The notes: generated by a model not told the origin, from the letters alone. Shown: positions 21,761 to 32,651, counted from the first letter of the stretch. The stretch is 45,595 nucleotides of DNA from Thermus scotoductus DSM 8553 (GCF_000381045.1 NZ_KB905743.1:1-45595); one strand, 5' to 3'. Translations and numbers: made by a program.

Positions 21761-22495
21761 CTAGGCCTCCACCTGGAGGCTAGCGGGGTCCAGGTTGGTG
21801 TAGACGTGCTGCACGTCGTCCAGGTCCTCCAAGGCTTCCACCAGGCGCATCACCTTGGCGGCCTCCTCAGGAGGCAGGGCCACGGTGTTCTGGGGATGCT
21901 GCACCACCTCCACCGCCTCCACGGGGATGCCCCGCCTTTTAAGTTCCTCGGCCATGCGGTAGGCCTCGGCGGGATCGGTGTAGATGGTGAGGCTTTCCCC
22001 TTCCTCCTCGAGGTCCAAGGCCCCGAGTTCTATGGCTGCCTCCTGGGCGGCCTCGGAGTTCTGGCAGACGATCACGCCTTTGCGCTCAAACTGCCAGGCC
22101 ACGCTGCCCGTGGCCCCCAGGGAGCCGCCGTACTTGTTGAAGACGTGGCGCACCTCGCCGGCAGTGCGGTTGCGGTTTTCCGTGAGGGCGTAGACCAGAA
22201 GGGCCACCCCGCCCGGGGCGTAGCCCTCGTAGATGATCTCCTCGTACTGCTCGGCTCCTTCCCCTCCCCCTTGCAGCTTCTGCAGGAGGCGCTCGATGTT
22301 TTCCATGGGGACATCGTCGGCGCGGGCGGCTTCAATGGCGTTGCGAAGCTGGACGTTGGCCTCGGGGTAGGGGCTTCCCCCCGCCCGGGCAGCCGCCTGG
22401 ATGGCCCGTAGGTGCTTGGAGATGATCTTGCCGCGTTTGAGGTCGTTGGCGGCTTTTTTACGCTTGATCTGTGCCCACTTGCTATGACCGGCCAT
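21761..22495 (-). CDS. YebC/PmpR-family protein
   Basis: This 244-aa protein has the YebC signature start MAGHSKWAQIKRKKAANDLKRG and the conserved core NVQLRNAIEAARADDVPMENIERLLQK near 48. The family includes DNA-binding regulators and, as recently recognised, factors that help ribosomes at proline stretches; which applies here cannot be read from the sequence. Its start lies inside the 3' end of the Kef gene (14-nt overlap), so the two are coupled. Confidence 0.93.
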   Translation of the reverse strand: MAGHSKWAQIKRKKAANDLKRGKIISKHLRAIQAAARAGGSPYPEANVQLRNAIEAARADDVPMENIERLLQKLQGGGEGAEQYEEIIYEGYAPGGVALLVYALTENRNRTAGEVRHVFNKYGGSLGATGSVAWQFERKGVIVCQNSEAAQEAAIELGALDLEEEGESLTIYTDPAEAYRMAEELKRRGIPVEAVEVVQHPQNTVALPPEEAAKVMRLVEALEDLDDVQHVYTNLDPASLQVEA

Positions 22496-24017
22496 GGCTC
22501 ACCCCACCCATTATAGCCAGCCTTTCCAGCACCTTCTCCGCCAGGCGTTCCCCGGCCTCGCGGAAGGGGTGGAAAAGGAGGGTAACCCCCGCCCCCTCAA
22601 GGGCCGGGTCCTCCTCCGGGTAGAAGCTGGTGGCGGCCACCAGACCCCGGAAGCCCCGCTCCTTAAGCCAGCGGGCGGCGAGGAGCTTGGCCTCGAGGTC
22701 GGGCAGGGCCAGCACCACGGCCTTAAGGCCCGCAAGGTCCAGGCGTTCCCAAAGCTCTGGGTCCTCCGCATCCCCGTAGAGGACCCGCCGCCCCTTGGCC
22801 TGGTGGCGGGCCACCTTCTCGGGGTCGGCGTCCAGGCCCACGGGGCGTTCCCCCCTTGCCTCCAGGATGCGGTAGACGGCTCCCCCGGTGCGCCCCATGC
22901 CCACGATGAGCACCGTGGCCCCATCCAGGCGTTCGGGTTCCCGGTCGGGGTGGGCCACCTTGCGCTCCAGGGGAAGGAGGCGGGCCTCGAGGCGCTTGTA
23001 AAGGCTATGGCTATACCGGGCGAGGGGAGCGGAAAGGGCCATGGAAAGCGCCACCCCTAGGGCCAGGGTGGAGAGGCTATAGGGCAGGAGCCCCGCCCGC
23101 TCCAGGACGACCCCCACGATGAGAGCAAACTCCGAGTAGTTGCCCAGGTACATGCCGCTGACGAAGGCGGTGCGGGCCCGAAGCCCGAAGAGGAGAAACA
23201 GGGCGAAGAAGAGAGGGGTTTTGACCAAGGCCAGGAGGAGAAGGGACAGGACCACCCCGAGTTCCACGCCCTGTAGCCCTTCCCTGAGGCCGATATCCAG
23301 GAAAAAGGCCACCAGAAAGGCTTCCTTGAGGCTCCAAAGCCCCTTGGCCATCTCCCCTCCCTTTTCGTGGCCCGAGAGGAGGATGCCCATGATTAAGGCT
23401 CCCAGTTCCGGGGATAGCCCCATCTGGCGGAAGCCCTCGCCTCCCAGTAGGGCAAGGCCCAGGCCGAAGAGCACGAGTAGCTCGTCGTGGCCGCTTTTTT
23501 CTAGAAGCCAGGCCACGGCAAACCTGAGAAGGGGCAGGAGGAGAACCAGCCCTACCCAGGGGCTTATTTGGTTCTCGCCATACAGGGTGATAAGGCCCAC
23601 CGCCACCAGGTCTTGCAGGATCAGGATGCCCACGCTTAGGCGGCCATGGTAGGTGGTGAGCTCCTTTTTGTCCTCGAGGACCTTCACCACCAGCACGGTG
23701 CTGGAAAAGGCCAGGGCAACGGCCAGGGGAAGGTTTCCCACGAGGAGGAAGGCAAGCAGGGCGAAAAGCAGGAGGTGGAGGCCGCCCACTCCCAGGATGC
23801 GGGGCTCGAGGAGGTCTTGAAAGCGGAGCTTTAACCCCACGGTGAAAAGGAGAAGGAGCACCCCGATCTCCGCCGCGCGGTGCAAAAACTCTGTCTCCCT
23901 CAAGCCCATCCTGTGAAGGGCAAACCCTGCCCCCAGGTAGCCCACCAAGGGGGGAAGCCCCAGGCGGCTGGCCAGCAAGCCCAGGGCAAAGGCGGTGGCC
24001 ACCCAGAGAGCCTCCAT
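22482..24017 (-). CDS. Kef-type cation/proton antiporter with TrkA-N domain
   Basis: This 511-aa protein has about 12 membrane helices of the CPA2 family (residues 1-340), with LALLGGEGFRQMGLSPELGALIMGILLSG in the ion-binding core. An RCK/TrkA-N nucleotide-binding domain follows, with the loop VLIVGMGRTGGAVYRILEARG near 370. Such proteins exchange K+ or Na+ for protons under control of a bound nucleotide. It precedes yebC with overlap. The exact ion is not readable. Confidence 0.9.
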   Translation of the reverse strand: MEALWVATAFALGLLASRLGLPPLVGYLGAGFALHRMGLRETEFLHRAAEIGVLLLLFTVGLKLRFQDLLEPRILGVGGLHLLLFALLAFLLVGNLPLAVALAFSSTVLVVKVLEDKKELTTYHGRLSVGILILQDLVAVGLITLYGENQISPWVGLVLLLPLLRFAVAWLLEKSGHDELLVLFGLGLALLGGEGFRQMGLSPELGALIMGILLSGHEKGGEMAKGLWSLKEAFLVAFFLDIGLREGLQGVELGVVLSLLLLALVKTPLFFALFLLFGLRARTAFVSGMYLGNYSEFALIVGVVLERAGLLPYSLSTLALGVALSMALSAPLARYSHSLYKRLEARLLPLERKVAHPDREPERLDGATVLIVGMGRTGGAVYRILEARGERPVGLDADPEKVARHQAKGRRVLYGDAEDPELWERLDLAGLKAVVLALPDLEAKLLAARWLKERGFRGLVAATSFYPEEDPALEGAGVTLLFHPFREAGERLAEKVLERLAIMGGVSHGRS

Positions 24018-24041
24018 GGGTCCCAGGGTAGCAAACCAACA

Positions 24042-24074
24042 AGAAACAGGGAGGGTTTACCCCCCTGTGTTTCT
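24042..24074 (-). terminator. Terminator-like hairpin after the DsbA-like gene
   Basis: AGAAACA and TGTTTCT form a 7-bp outer stem around an imperfect G-run/C-run inner stem. It lies just past the DsbA-like stop and before the Kef start. The T run is short and mixed. Confidence 0.6.
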
Positions 24075-24086
24075 ACACCCGCCGGC

Positions 24087-24722
24087 TCACTTCTTCTCGG
24101 CCAGGGCCTTATCCAGGAGGCCCTTCCACTCCTCGTAGGGCAGGAAGCCCGTGCGCTTTTCCCCTGCGATGAAAAAGGTGGGGGTGCCGGTGAGGCCCAG
24201 GTCCGTGGCCAGCTTCTGGTCGGCCAGGACCCCCTCGCGGTGCTTATTGGAGGAAAGGCACTGGCTAAAGGTGTTCTCGTCCAGCCCCATCTGCCCCGCC
24301 AGGTCCACCAAGTAGCGGTCCAGCACGCTCCCCTGCAGGTTTGCCCAGCTGGAGGCTGCCCGGAAGAGGACCTCGTGGTACTCGTAGTAGCGCCCTTGGT
24401 CGGCGGCGCAGGCGGCGGCCTCGCTGGCCCGGATCACGTTGGCCTGGCCGGGGAAGGGGAAGTCGCGGAAGAGGTAGCGCACCTTGCCGGTGTCGATGTA
24501 CTCGGCCTTAAGCCGGGGAAGGACGTTTAGGGCGTGGTTCTGGCAGTGGGGGCAGAGGTAGTTGGAGAAGTCCACCACCACCACGGGGGCGTTGGGGTCG
24601 CCCAGGGCAAAGCGGGCACCTTGGGCGGGGTCCAGCCCGGCTTTCCCCTTGGGACCCCAAAGGATCCAGCCCAAGCCGAGAACGGCCAGGGCCACCACTA
24701 CGAGAACTATGGCGCGCTGCAT
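24087..24722 (-). CDS. DsbA-family thiol-disulfide oxidoreductase
   Basis: This 211-aa exported protein has an N-terminal membrane anchor (IVLVVVALAVLGLGWIL) and then a thioredoxin fold with active site CPHC (SNYLCPHCQNHALNVLP near 57). The cis-Pro loop is GTPTFFIAG near 180, and a helical insertion lies between. The CPHC dipeptide is typical of oxidising DsbA enzymes. A further Cys pair sits near 112 and 134. It is transcribed from its own leaderless-type promoter. Confidence 0.9.
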   Translation of the reverse strand: MQRAIVLVVVALAVLGLGWILWGPKGKAGLDPAQGARFALGDPNAPVVVVDFSNYLCPHCQNHALNVLPRLKAEYIDTGKVRYLFRDFPFPGQANVIRASEAAACAADQGRYYEYHEVLFRAASSWANLQGSVLDRYLVDLAGQMGLDENTFSQCLSSNKHREGVLADQKLATDLGLTGTPTFFIAGEKRTGFLPYEEWKGLLDKALAEKK

Positions 24723-24728
24723 GGGTTT

Positions 24729-24759
24729 ACTCTACCACGTCCCGGATGAGAAGCCTCAA
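24729..24759 (-). promoter_or_regulatory. Promoter of the DsbA-like gene
   Basis: TAGAGT (24729-24734) ends 6 nt before the ATG, as in leaderless genes. TTGAGG (24754-24759) lies 19 nt further up. Confidence 0.5.
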
Positions 24760-24787
24760 GCCCGACCCGGTGGGCCAGAAAAAGGCT

Positions 24788-26159
<1,372 letters not shown>

Positions 26160-26163
26160 ACCT

Positions 26164-28767
26164 CTAGCCGAAGAAGTCCTTGAGCTGCTCTTTGCTGATC
26201 AGCACCTCCCGGGGCTTGGAGCCCTTGGAGGGACCCACGATGCCCATGGCCTCGAGGGCATCCATGAGCTTCCCGGCCCGGGCGTGGCCGATGGAAAGGC
26301 GGCGTTGCAGGCGGCTTACGGAGCCGTAGCCCTCCTCCACCACGATCTCCGCCGCCTTCTTGAGAAGGGGATCCGAGAAGTCCACCTCGCCGGGGCCCGC
26401 GCCCTCCGGCCCCTTGGGGGGCTCAAAGTCCTGGCCGTAGGCCTCGGCGAAGCGGTCCTCGTAACTCTGGCCCCTGAGGAAGCCAGCCAGGCGCCCTACT
26501 TCCTCCTCGGAGAGGTAGGGTACCTGCAGGCGCACGGGCTTGGTGAGCCCGGGCTGGTAGAAGAGGGCATCCCCCTGGCCGATGAGCTTTTCCGCTCCCT
26601 GGGTGTCCAGGATGGTGCGGGAGTCAAAGCCGCTGGACACGGCAAAGGCCAGGCGGGCGGGGATGTTCACCTTGATGAGGGAGGTGAGGATGTCCACGCT
26701 GGGCCGCTGGGTGGCCAGGATAAGGTGCATGCCCGTGGCCCGAGCCATCTGGGCCAGGCGCAAAATGGCGGATTCCACCTCCTTGGGGGCGGTCATCATC
26801 AGGTCGGCCAGCTCGTCCACCACGATGACCAGATAGGGAAGGGTTTCCCCGCCCTCCTTCTCCATCTTGGCGTTGTACTGTTCCAGGTTGCGGGCCCCCA
26901 CCCCGCTTAGGAGGCGGTAGCGCCGTTCCATGTGGGCCACCGCCCCCTGCAGGACCAAGGCAGCCTCCTCGGGGCTGGTGACCACGGGGCGCACCAGGTG
27001 GGGGATGCCCTCGTAGGGGGTGAGCTCCACCATCTTGGGGTCGATGAGGAGGAAGCGCAAGGAGGTGGGGAGGTGTTTAAAGAGGAGGCTTGCGATAAGG
27101 ACGTTGATGGCCACGCTCTTGCCGCTTCCCGTGGAGCCGGCGATGAGGAGGTGGGGCATTTTGGCGAGATCCCTCACCCAGATCTCCCCCTCGATGCTCT
27201 TGCCGAGGACCAGGGGCAGAAGGGCCTTGGCGTTTTGGAAGGCAGGGGAGAGGACCGCCTCCGAGAAGCGCACCAGCTCCCTTTTGGGGTTGGGCACCTC
27301 GAGGCCCACGGTGTTCTTCCCGGGAATAGGGGCTTCGATGCGCACCGCCCCCACCGCCAGGGCCCGGGCCAGGTCGTTTTGCAGGCTCTGGATGCGGCTG
27401 ATCTTTTCCCCGGGGGCAGGCAGAAGCTCGTAGCGGATCACGGAGGGGCCGCGGGCATGGCCCACCACCTCCGCCTGCACCCCGAAGTGCTTGAGGGTGT
27501 CGGCGATGGTGCGCTTCAGCCTTTCCACCTCCTCCTCCAGGCCCCGGGCGGTTCCCTTGAGCTCCGGGGGGTCCAGGAGGTCCGGGGTGGGGAGGGCCAG
27601 GGCCGTGCTCTGGGGACGGGAGCGGGGCGGTGAAGGAGGGTCCGGCTGGACCTGGGCTGGGGAGGGTTCGGGGAAGACCAGGTCCAGGTCAAAGGGTTCC
27701 GGTTCAGGGGCAGCGGGTGGGGGAGAAATAGCGGGCGGGGGGTTCCCCGTGAGGAGGGCCCTAAGCCCCTCGGCCTGGGCCTCGGGATGCCGGGAGAGGA
27801 AGGATAGCCAAGAGGAAAGCTCCTCGTAGCGCCCCTCGAGGTCCAGGACCAGACCGGAAAGCTCCTCCCAACGGGCCTTGCGCTCTTCCCGAAGCCTTAG
27901 GCCCTGGACCAGGCCTCCCACGCTGGGCTTCGGCGCAGGAAAGGTGAGAAGGGCTTTTAAGCGGGATAAAAGGGCCTGGGCCTCGAGGTGAAGGGCTGCC
28001 CGCCGTTCCTCCAGGGCATCCCGCAGGGGACCTTCCCCCGGCACAGGGGTTTTCAAGCCTTGGAGGAGGGCTTGGAGCCGGGGTTCCAGGGGCCTTTGGT
28101 CCTCTTCCATCTGCCGCTTCAGCTCGGCGGCCCGTTCCTTCAAGAACTCCCTTAAAGCCTTTTCCACCCCCGGGAGTTCCGCAGGGGAGAGGTTCTGCGC
28201 CAGGGCCTTTAGGGCGGTGTGTTCAGGGTAAAGGCGGGCGAGGAAGCCGATCCTTTGCCTGAGAAGAAGGGCTTTCAGGCGGTGGCGGATCCGGCGCACG
28301 CCCTCCACCCCCAGGTGCAGGCCGGTGAGGAGGAGGTGAAAAGGAGGTCTTCGCCGCCAGAGGTCCAGGACCAAGGAGGCCAGGATGGGGGGAAGGAGGA
28401 AGCCCAAGGCCCCTGCCTTGGCTTCCAGGAAGGAGCGCACTTCCTCGCCCATCCGGCCCGAAAGGGGTTGCCCCAGGAGGGGAAGGAGGGCGAAGGCCAG
28501 GAGGTAAAGGAAAAGAAGGTGGCGAAGAAGAGGCTTTAGGGGTTTGTTCCGGAAGAGGAAGGCCCCCAGGAGGAAAAGGCTTGGCGGAAGGAGGTAGGCG
28601 GGTAGGCCCAGCGTCTGGTAGAAGGTTTCCCGGAGGAAGGACCCGAAGGCCCCTGTGGGCAAGGGTAGAAGGGGAGCGGCGAAGAAGACCCCCGCCCCCA
28701 AGGCCACGGTACCCAGGGCCTCGAGGTCGCGGTTTCGGCTGGGCCTAGCCGGTTTCCGCTTCGCCAT
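26164..28767 (-). CDS. ftsK: DNA translocase FtsK/SpoIIIE
   Basis: This 867-aa septal motor moves chromosome termini at division. It has N-terminal membrane helices (about 20-160), a charged coiled linker (about 160-400) with a Pro-rich stretch, and then the motor: Walker [14 protein letters not shown] near 545 and Walker [14 protein letters not shown] near 650. The C-terminal gamma winged helix ([20 protein letters not shown] near 825) reads orientation signals in DNA. A TATAAT box 7 nt before the ATG implies a leaderless mRNA. speD-like and speE follow at 4-nt spacings and probably share its transcript. Confidence 0.95.
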   Translation of the reverse strand: MAKRKPARPSRNRDLEALGTVALGAGVFFAAPLLPLPTGAFGSFLRETFYQTLGLPAYLLPPSLFLLGAFLFRNKPLKPLLRHLLFLYLLAFALLPLLGQPLSGRMGEEVRSFLEAKAGALGFLLPPILASLVLDLWRRRPPFHLLLTGLHLGVEGVRRIRHRLKALLLRQRIGFLARLYPEHTALKALAQNLSPAELPGVEKALREFLKERAAELKRQMEEDQRPLEPRLQALLQGLKTPVPGEGPLRDALEERRAALHLEAQALLSRLKALLTFPAPKPSVGGLVQGLRLREERKARWEELSGLVLDLEGRYEELSSWLSFLSRHPEAQAEGLRALLTGNPPPAISPPPAAPEPEPFDLDLVFPEPSPAQVQPDPPSPPRSRPQSTALALPTPDLLDPPELKGTARGLEEEVERLKRTIADTLKHFGVQAEVVGHARGPSVIRYELLPAPGEKISRIQSLQNDLARALAVGAVRIEAPIPGKNTVGLEVPNPKRELVRFSEAVLSPAFQNAKALLPLVLGKSIEGEIWVRDLAKMPHLLIAGSTGSGKSVAINVLIASLLFKHLPTSLRFLLIDPKMVELTPYEGIPHLVRPVVTSPEEAALVLQGAVAHMERRYRLLSGVGARNLEQYNAKMEKEGGETLPYLVIVVDELADLMMTAPKEVESAILRLAQMARATGMHLILATQRPSVDILTSLIKVNIPARLAFAVSSGFDSRTILDTQGAEKLIGQGDALFYQPGLTKPVRLQVPYLSEEEVGRLAGFLRGQSYEDRFAEAYGQDFEPPKGPEGAGPGEVDFSDPLLKKAAEIVVEEGYGSVSRLQRRLSIGHARAGKLMDALEAMGIVGPSKGSKPREVLISKEQLKDFFG

Positions 28768-28774
28768 CGGAAGG

Positions 28775-28803
28775 ATTATAACCTGGCGGCATGGAAGGGC
28801 AAA
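28775..28803 (-). promoter_or_regulatory. ftsK promoter
   Basis: TATAAT (28775-28780) is 7 nt before the ATG, with TTTGCC (28798-28803) at 17 nt. It is the best leaderless-type promoter in the window. Confidence 0.75.
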
Positions 28804-28832
28804 GGAAAGCCCGGGGCATACCTCCCCCGGGC
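28801..28832 (-). terminator. Intrinsic terminator of the Skp/OmpH gene
   Basis: The stem GCCCGGGG/CCCCGGGC with an 8-nt loop is followed by TTTCCTTT on the minus strand, just upstream of the ftsK promoter. Confidence 0.75.
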
Positions 28833-28846
28833 CTGAGGTTAAGGGG

Positions 28847-29338
28847 CTACTTCTTCAGCTCCTTAATCACCGCCTGGGTGAGGTCGGTGTCCTCGCCGGC
28901 GTAGACCACCAGCCCCGACTGGGCCGCCACCTGGCGGCTCATGACCACGGCGAAGCCCTGGGCCTTGGCCACCTTGGCGATGGCCTGGTCCACCTCCTCC
29001 AGGATGGGCCTAAGCACCGGGTTCTGCCGGTCCTGCCATTTCTTTAGGGTGTCCTGGTAGGTCTTGAGGAGGGCCTCGTAGTCCTGGCGCTCCTTGGCCG
29101 TGGCCTGTCCCGAACGGATCTTTTGGTCCAGGGGCTTGAGTTTCTCCTCCAGGGGAGCCAGCTCCTTGCGAGCCTGGGCCTGGAGATCCTGTACCTTCTT
29201 GTAGTCGGGGTGGGCCTGCACCAGGGCATCCGCATCCACGAAGCCCAGCCGGGTGGCCACGTTTCGGTTCTGGGCCAGCATGGGGGTGAGGAGGGCACCG
29301 AGGGCCAGGGCAAGGGCCACTAGGGGAAAGCGTTTCAT
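28847..29338 (-). CDS. Skp/OmpH-family periplasmic chaperone
   Basis: This 163-aa exported protein has a signal peptide ([23 protein letters not shown]), then a strand ([20 protein letters not shown]), a long charged coiled coil (about 45-110, [21 protein letters not shown]) and a return strand ([34 protein letters not shown]). This is the layout of Skp, which holds outer-membrane proteins in the periplasm. A TAGGCT box 7 nt before the ATG overlaps the palindrome CCTAAGGCCTTAGG (29348-29361). Confidence 0.9.
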   Translation of the reverse strand: MKRFPLVALALALGALLTPMLAQNRNVATRLGFVDADALVQAHPDYKKVQDLQAQARKELAPLEEKLKPLDQKIRSGQATAKERQDYEALLKTYQDTLKKWQDRQNPVLRPILEEVDQAIAKVAKAQGFAVVMSRQVAAQSGLVVYAGEDTDLTQAVIKELKK

Positions 29339-29347
29339 AGGGGAAAG

Positions 29348-29361
29348 CCTAAGGCCTTAGG
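29348..29361. promoter_or_regulatory. 14-bp palindrome upstream of the Skp/OmpH gene
   Basis: CCTAAGGCCTTAGG is a perfect palindrome 9 nt before the ATG. It overlaps a possible -10 box (TAGGCT, 29346-29351), so it could be an operator. Confidence 0.4.
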
Positions 29362-29435
29362 GTGAAGGGTGTGTGAGAGAAGCCTATCTTTCGCTTGGGC
29401 CCGGATAGGGGTATCATACCTGGAGGAGGTGGATT

Positions 29436-29870
29436 ATGCGCAAGATGCTTCTGGTTTTGGCATTGTTGGCTTTGGGCACGGGGGCTTTTGCCCAGCGGGC
29501 GGTTTCCTTCCGCCTTTCCCTGCCCCCGGCAGGGCTGGGACTGGGCCTCGAGGCGCCCTTGGAGCGCAACCTGGCCTTCCGGGGATTTGTGGACCTCTTT
29601 CCCGGCGGACCCAGTTTCCTGGCGGCGGGCGAGGTTCTCTTCAAGCCGGACCTGGGCCAGCTGGACCGGGACCTGCGGGGGATTAGGCCCTACTTCGGCG
29701 GTGGGCTTGGGGCCAGGATCGCGGGCGCAAGCTCCGTGGGGGTGCACCTCTCCTTGGGGGCGGAGGTCCTTTTTGACCCCCGCACGGGCGTTTTCCTGGA
29801 CGGGGAGTACTACTACCCCTTCAGTGGGGGCGGGTCCAGCCGGGTCGTCCTCGGCGTGAACCTGCGCTGA
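29436..29870 (+). CDS. Hypothetical exported beta-rich protein
   Basis: This 144-aa protein begins with a signal peptide (MRKMLLVLALLALGTGAFAQ, cleavage after AFA-Q likely). The mature part alternates polar and apolar residues with many Gly and ends in GEYYYPFSGGGSSRVVLGVNLR, a pattern seen in outer-membrane barrels or barrel-like surface proteins, with about eight short strands. The last residue is Arg rather than the usual aromatic. A TATCAT box (29412-29417) and GGAGGAGGT precede the ATG. No family is recognised. Confidence 0.8.
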   Translation: MRKMLLVLALLALGTGAFAQRAVSFRLSLPPAGLGLGLEAPLERNLAFRGFVDLFPGGPSFLAAGEVLFKPDLGQLDRDLRGIRPYFGGGLGARIAGASSVGVHLSLGAEVLFDPRTGVFLDGEYYYPFSGGGSSRVVLGVNLR

Positions 29871-29887
29871 AGTAGGAAGCGTGCCTT

Positions 29888-29915
29888 CCCGCCCCCACGG
29901 GGGCGGGACATTTTT
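29888..29915 (+). terminator. Intrinsic terminator of the 29436-29870 gene
   Basis: A CCCGCCCC/GGGGCGGG stem with a CACG loop is followed by ACATTTTT. Confidence 0.85.
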
Positions 29916-29957
29916 CTCTGGATTTCGGGCGTAGACTTGCCCCTAGGAGGTGGCAGG

Positions 29958-30590
29958 ATGTTGGTCAGGGACTGGATGACCAAGGACCCCCTCACCGTGG
30001 CCCCGGATACCCCGGTGCTGGAGGCCATCAACCTTTTGAAGAGCAAGGGCTTCCGGCGCTTGCCAGTGGTGAAGGGCGGGAAGCTCGTTGGGCTGGTCAC
30101 CGACAAGGACCTCAAGGACGCCATGCCCTCCAAGGCCACCACCCTTTCCGTTTGGGAGATGAACTACCTCCTCTCCAAGCTCACGGTGCAGGAGGTCATG
30201 GCCAAGCCCGTGATCACCGTGGAGGCCGACGCACCCCTGGAGAAGGCAGCCCTTTTGATGGAGGAGAAGAAGATTGGCGGCCTTCCGGTGATGGAGGGGG
30301 AGAAACTGGTGGGCATCATCACCGTGACCGATGTCCTGAGGGCCTTTATTGAGGTGTTGGGGCTTAAGATGGGGGGCTTGCGCATCACCGTGGACATCCC
30401 GGATGTGCCCGGGGCCCTGGCCCAGATGGCCCGGGCGGTTCCCCCAGCCAACATCGTTTCCATCGCCACCGCGGCCCACCTCCCGGGCTACCAGCGCCTG
30501 GTCCTCAGGGTGGTGGGTGAGGATGTGGAGGGGGTTCCCGACCGGTTAAGGGCCGCCGGGGAGCGGGTGGTGGACGTACGCCCCGGTTAG
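29958..30590 (+). CDS. CBS-pair and ACT-domain protein (AcuB-like)
   Basis: This 210-aa cytoplasmic protein has two CBS domains (MLVRDWMTKDPLTVAPDTPV, with LVGLVTDKDL near 47; then VQEVMAKPVITVEADAPL near 80, with LVGIITVTDVLRAFIE near 117), followed by an ACT-like domain (RITVDIPDVPGALAQMARAV near 145). CBS pairs bind adenine nucleotides and ACT domains bind amino acids, so it is probably a ligand sensor. AcuB in Bacillus has this layout, but no acetoin genes are near. The ATG at 29958 has AGGAGGTGG upstream. Its stop shares TTAG with pheA. Confidence 0.87.
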   Translation: MLVRDWMTKDPLTVAPDTPVLEAINLLKSKGFRRLPVVKGGKLVGLVTDKDLKDAMPSKATTLSVWEMNYLLSKLTVQEVMAKPVITVEADAPLEKAALLMEEKKIGGLPVMEGEKLVGIITVTDVLRAFIEVLGLKMGGLRITVDIPDVPGALAQMARAVPPANIVSIATAAHLPGYQRLVLRVVGEDVEGVPDRLRAAGERVVDVRPG

Positions 30591-31408
30591 GCTCCGTTGC
30601 GGTAGGCGGGATAGGAGCCCAGGACCTTGAGGAAGGCGGCCCGCCTGAGAAGGCCCAGAAGGGCCTGGGCGGGGCCGGGGTCTTCCAGGTGGCCCTCGAG
30701 GTCCAGGTAGAAGAGGTAGCTGAAGGGCTTATCGCGCCTGGGCCGGGACTCCAGCTTGGTGAGGTTCACCCCGGCCTCGGCGAACACGGAAAGAGCCTCC
30801 AGAAGCCCCCCGGGCCGGTGGCGCACGGCGAAGACGATGCTGGTCTTGTGGGGGCCTTCCCCCTTAGGGGCTTCCTCCCGCCCGATGACGAAGAACCGGG
30901 TGTAGTTGTGGGGGTAGTCCTCAATGTTTTCCGCCAGAACCTCGAGGCCGTAAAGCTCTGCCGCCCGCCGGCTGGCGATGGCCCCCACCCCGGGCTCGGG
31001 GTTCTCCGACAGGGACCGGGCTGCCCCTGCCGTATCAAAAACCGGGATGGGAGTAAGGCGCATGCGGGCCAGGAAGCCGTCGCACTGGGCCAGGGCCTGG
31101 GGGTGGCTTTTGACCGCCTTGAGGTCTTTGAGCTCGGTGCCCTCGGGAGCGAGGAGGCAGTGCTCCACCCGGTGGATGATCTCCCCCACCACGTGGAGGT
31201 CGCTTTCCAGAAGCAGGTCGTAGGTCTGGTTGATGCTGCCTGCGGTGGTGTTCTCCACGGGCACCACCCCGAGATGCGCTTCGCCTGCTTCCACCGCCTC
31301 GAAGACCTGGTGGAAGGTGGGAAAGCCTATGGGGGTGGAGCCGGGAAAGTTCCTGAGCAGGGCCTCCTCGCTATAGGCTCCTTCCGTTCCCTGGAAGGCG
31401 ATCCTCAT
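30587..31408 (-). CDS. pheA: Prephenate dehydratase
   Basis: This 273-aa monofunctional enzyme converts prephenate to phenylpyruvate for phenylalanine synthesis. The N-terminus MRIAFQGTEGAYSEEAL, the VVPVENTTAGSINQTYDLL block near 60, the catalytic NYTRFFVIG near 170 and a C-terminal ACT domain (GGLLEALSVFAEAGVNLTKLESRP near 200, with the ESRP motif for Phe binding) are all present. There is no chorismate mutase domain. An in-frame ATG three codons upstream (31417) is an equally possible start. It converges with the CBS gene by 4 nt. Confidence 0.95.
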   Translation of the reverse strand: MRIAFQGTEGAYSEEALLRNFPGSTPIGFPTFHQVFEAVEAGEAHLGVVPVENTTAGSINQTYDLLLESDLHVVGEIIHRVEHCLLAPEGTELKDLKAVKSHPQALAQCDGFLARMRLTPIPVFDTAGAARSLSENPEPGVGAIASRRAAELYGLEVLAENIEDYPHNYTRFFVIGREEAPKGEGPHKTSIVFAVRHRPGGLLEALSVFAEAGVNLTKLESRPRRDKPFSYLFYLDLEGHLEDPGPAQALLGLLRRAAFLKVLGSYPAYRNGA

Positions 31409-31460
31409 GCCCTTCATCCTACCGCTTCCCGTAGACAGGAGAAAGGCGCTTCCCCTTAGC

Positions 31461-31625
31461 ATGGCCCTTGTGGCGCGGCTGCTTGTGGTGGACGACGACC
31501 CCCGCATCCCCCGGGTGCAGGACCCCCGCCTGGCTTCCCACCTGGAGGCCTATCTGGAGGAGAAGCGGCTACCCCTGGAGGGGAATGGCCTTCTGGAAGA
31601 GCTGGCCCAGGCCCTGTACGCTTAG
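31461..31625 (+). CDS. Small hypothetical protein upstream of the FemX-like gene
   Basis: This 54-aa ORF begins MALVARLLVVDDDPRIPRVQ and continues as an amphipathic helix rich in Leu and Glu. Third codon positions are almost all G or C, as in neighbouring genes, which supports a real gene despite its size. Its stop is 3 nt before the GTG of the next gene. VVDDD looks like a response-regulator start, but the domain is far too short. Function unknown. Confidence 0.65.
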   Translation: MALVARLLVVDDDPRIPRVQDPRLASHLEAYLEEKRLPLEGNGLLEELAQALYA

Positions 31626-31628
31626 GGG

Positions 31629-32651
31629 GTGGCCGAGCTTTTAGAGATCACCGATCCTGAGGCCTGGAACCGGCTGGTTTCCAGCCTCCCCATCACCAGC
31701 GCCCTGCAGTCCTGGGGCTGGGGGGAGGTGAAGCGGCTTTCCGGCTGGGTGCCCAGACGGTTTGCGGTCTACGGAAAGGAGGGGCTTCTGGGGGCAGCCC
31801 AGGTGCTGCTGCGCCCCCTGCCCGGCGGCCTCCGCCTGGCCTATGCCCCTAGGGGACCTGCCCTTTCCCGCCTCGAGGACCTCCCCCTGGTGGCCAAGGC
31901 CCTGGCCCAGGGGGTGCGGGGTACCCACCTGGTCCTCGAGCCCGAGGCGGGATGGCCGGCGGAGGAACCTCCCCCCACCTTTCCTGGCCTCCTCCTCGAG
32001 GAATCCGTCCAGCCCGCCTATTCCCTATGGCTGGACCTCACCCAAGGGGAAGAAGCCCTCCTTAAGGGGATGAAGGAGATGCACCGTCGCAACGCCCGCC
32101 TGGCCCTCAAGCGCACGGAGCTTGGCGTGGAGGGGGAGGAGGCCTTTCCCGAGTTTTTCCGCCTCTTTGAGGAGACCAACCGCCGGGCCAAGCTCCTGCA
32201 ACACGCCAAGGAGTACTACCAGGCGGTGCTCAGGGAGATGAACCAGCCCTATGGGGAGGCCTTCTTGGCCGTGGCCCGTAAGGGTGGGGAGGCCTTGGCG
32301 GCGGGGCTTTTTGTGGCCTTCGCCGGCAAGGTGGACTACCTTTATGGAGGAAGCAGCCGCGCCCACCCCGAGGCCAAGGCTCCCATGGGCATGCACCTGG
32401 CGGCCATCCGCCATGGGATCGGACGCGGCTACCGCATCTACGACCTCTGGGGCGTGCCCAGGACCCCGGAGGGCAGCCATGCGGAGGGGATATGGCGGTT
32501 CAAGGAGGGGTTTGGGGGTAGGCGCGTCCACTTTCCCGCCTACACCCTGCCCCTTTCCCCCCTCTACCGTCCCTTGAAGCTTCTCCTGCGCTTGCGCAAG
32601 ACCTGGGTGAACCTGCGGGTACGGGGGAACCCGCGGGATGTCCTGGGCTGA
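31629..32651 (+). CDS. FemX/FemAB-type peptidoglycan aminoacyltransferase
   Basis: This 340-aa protein has the tandem GNAT fold of the FemABX family, which adds amino acids from aminoacyl-tRNA to the peptidoglycan stem. Blocks seen are SALQSWGWGEVKRLSGW near 28, MKEMHRRNARLALKRT near 147, YLYGGSSRAHPEAKAPMGMHLAAI near 238 and IYDLWGVPRTPEGSHAEGIWRFKEGFGG near 275. Thermus peptidoglycan carries a Gly-Gly bridge on ornithine, so glycine addition is a likely role. The start is GTG, 3 nt after the small ORF. Confidence 0.88.
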   Translation: MAELLEITDPEAWNRLVSSLPITSALQSWGWGEVKRLSGWVPRRFAVYGKEGLLGAAQVLLRPLPGGLRLAYAPRGPALSRLEDLPLVAKALAQGVRGTHLVLEPEAGWPAEEPPPTFPGLLLEESVQPAYSLWLDLTQGEEALLKGMKEMHRRNARLALKRTELGVEGEEAFPEFFRLFEETNRRAKLLQHAKEYYQAVLREMNQPYGEAFLAVARKGGEALAAGLFVAFAGKVDYLYGGSSRAHPEAKAPMGMHLAAIRHGIGRGYRIYDLWGVPRTPEGSHAEGIWRFKEGFGGRRVHFPAYTLPLSPLYRPLKLLLRLRKTWVNLRVRGNPRDVLG

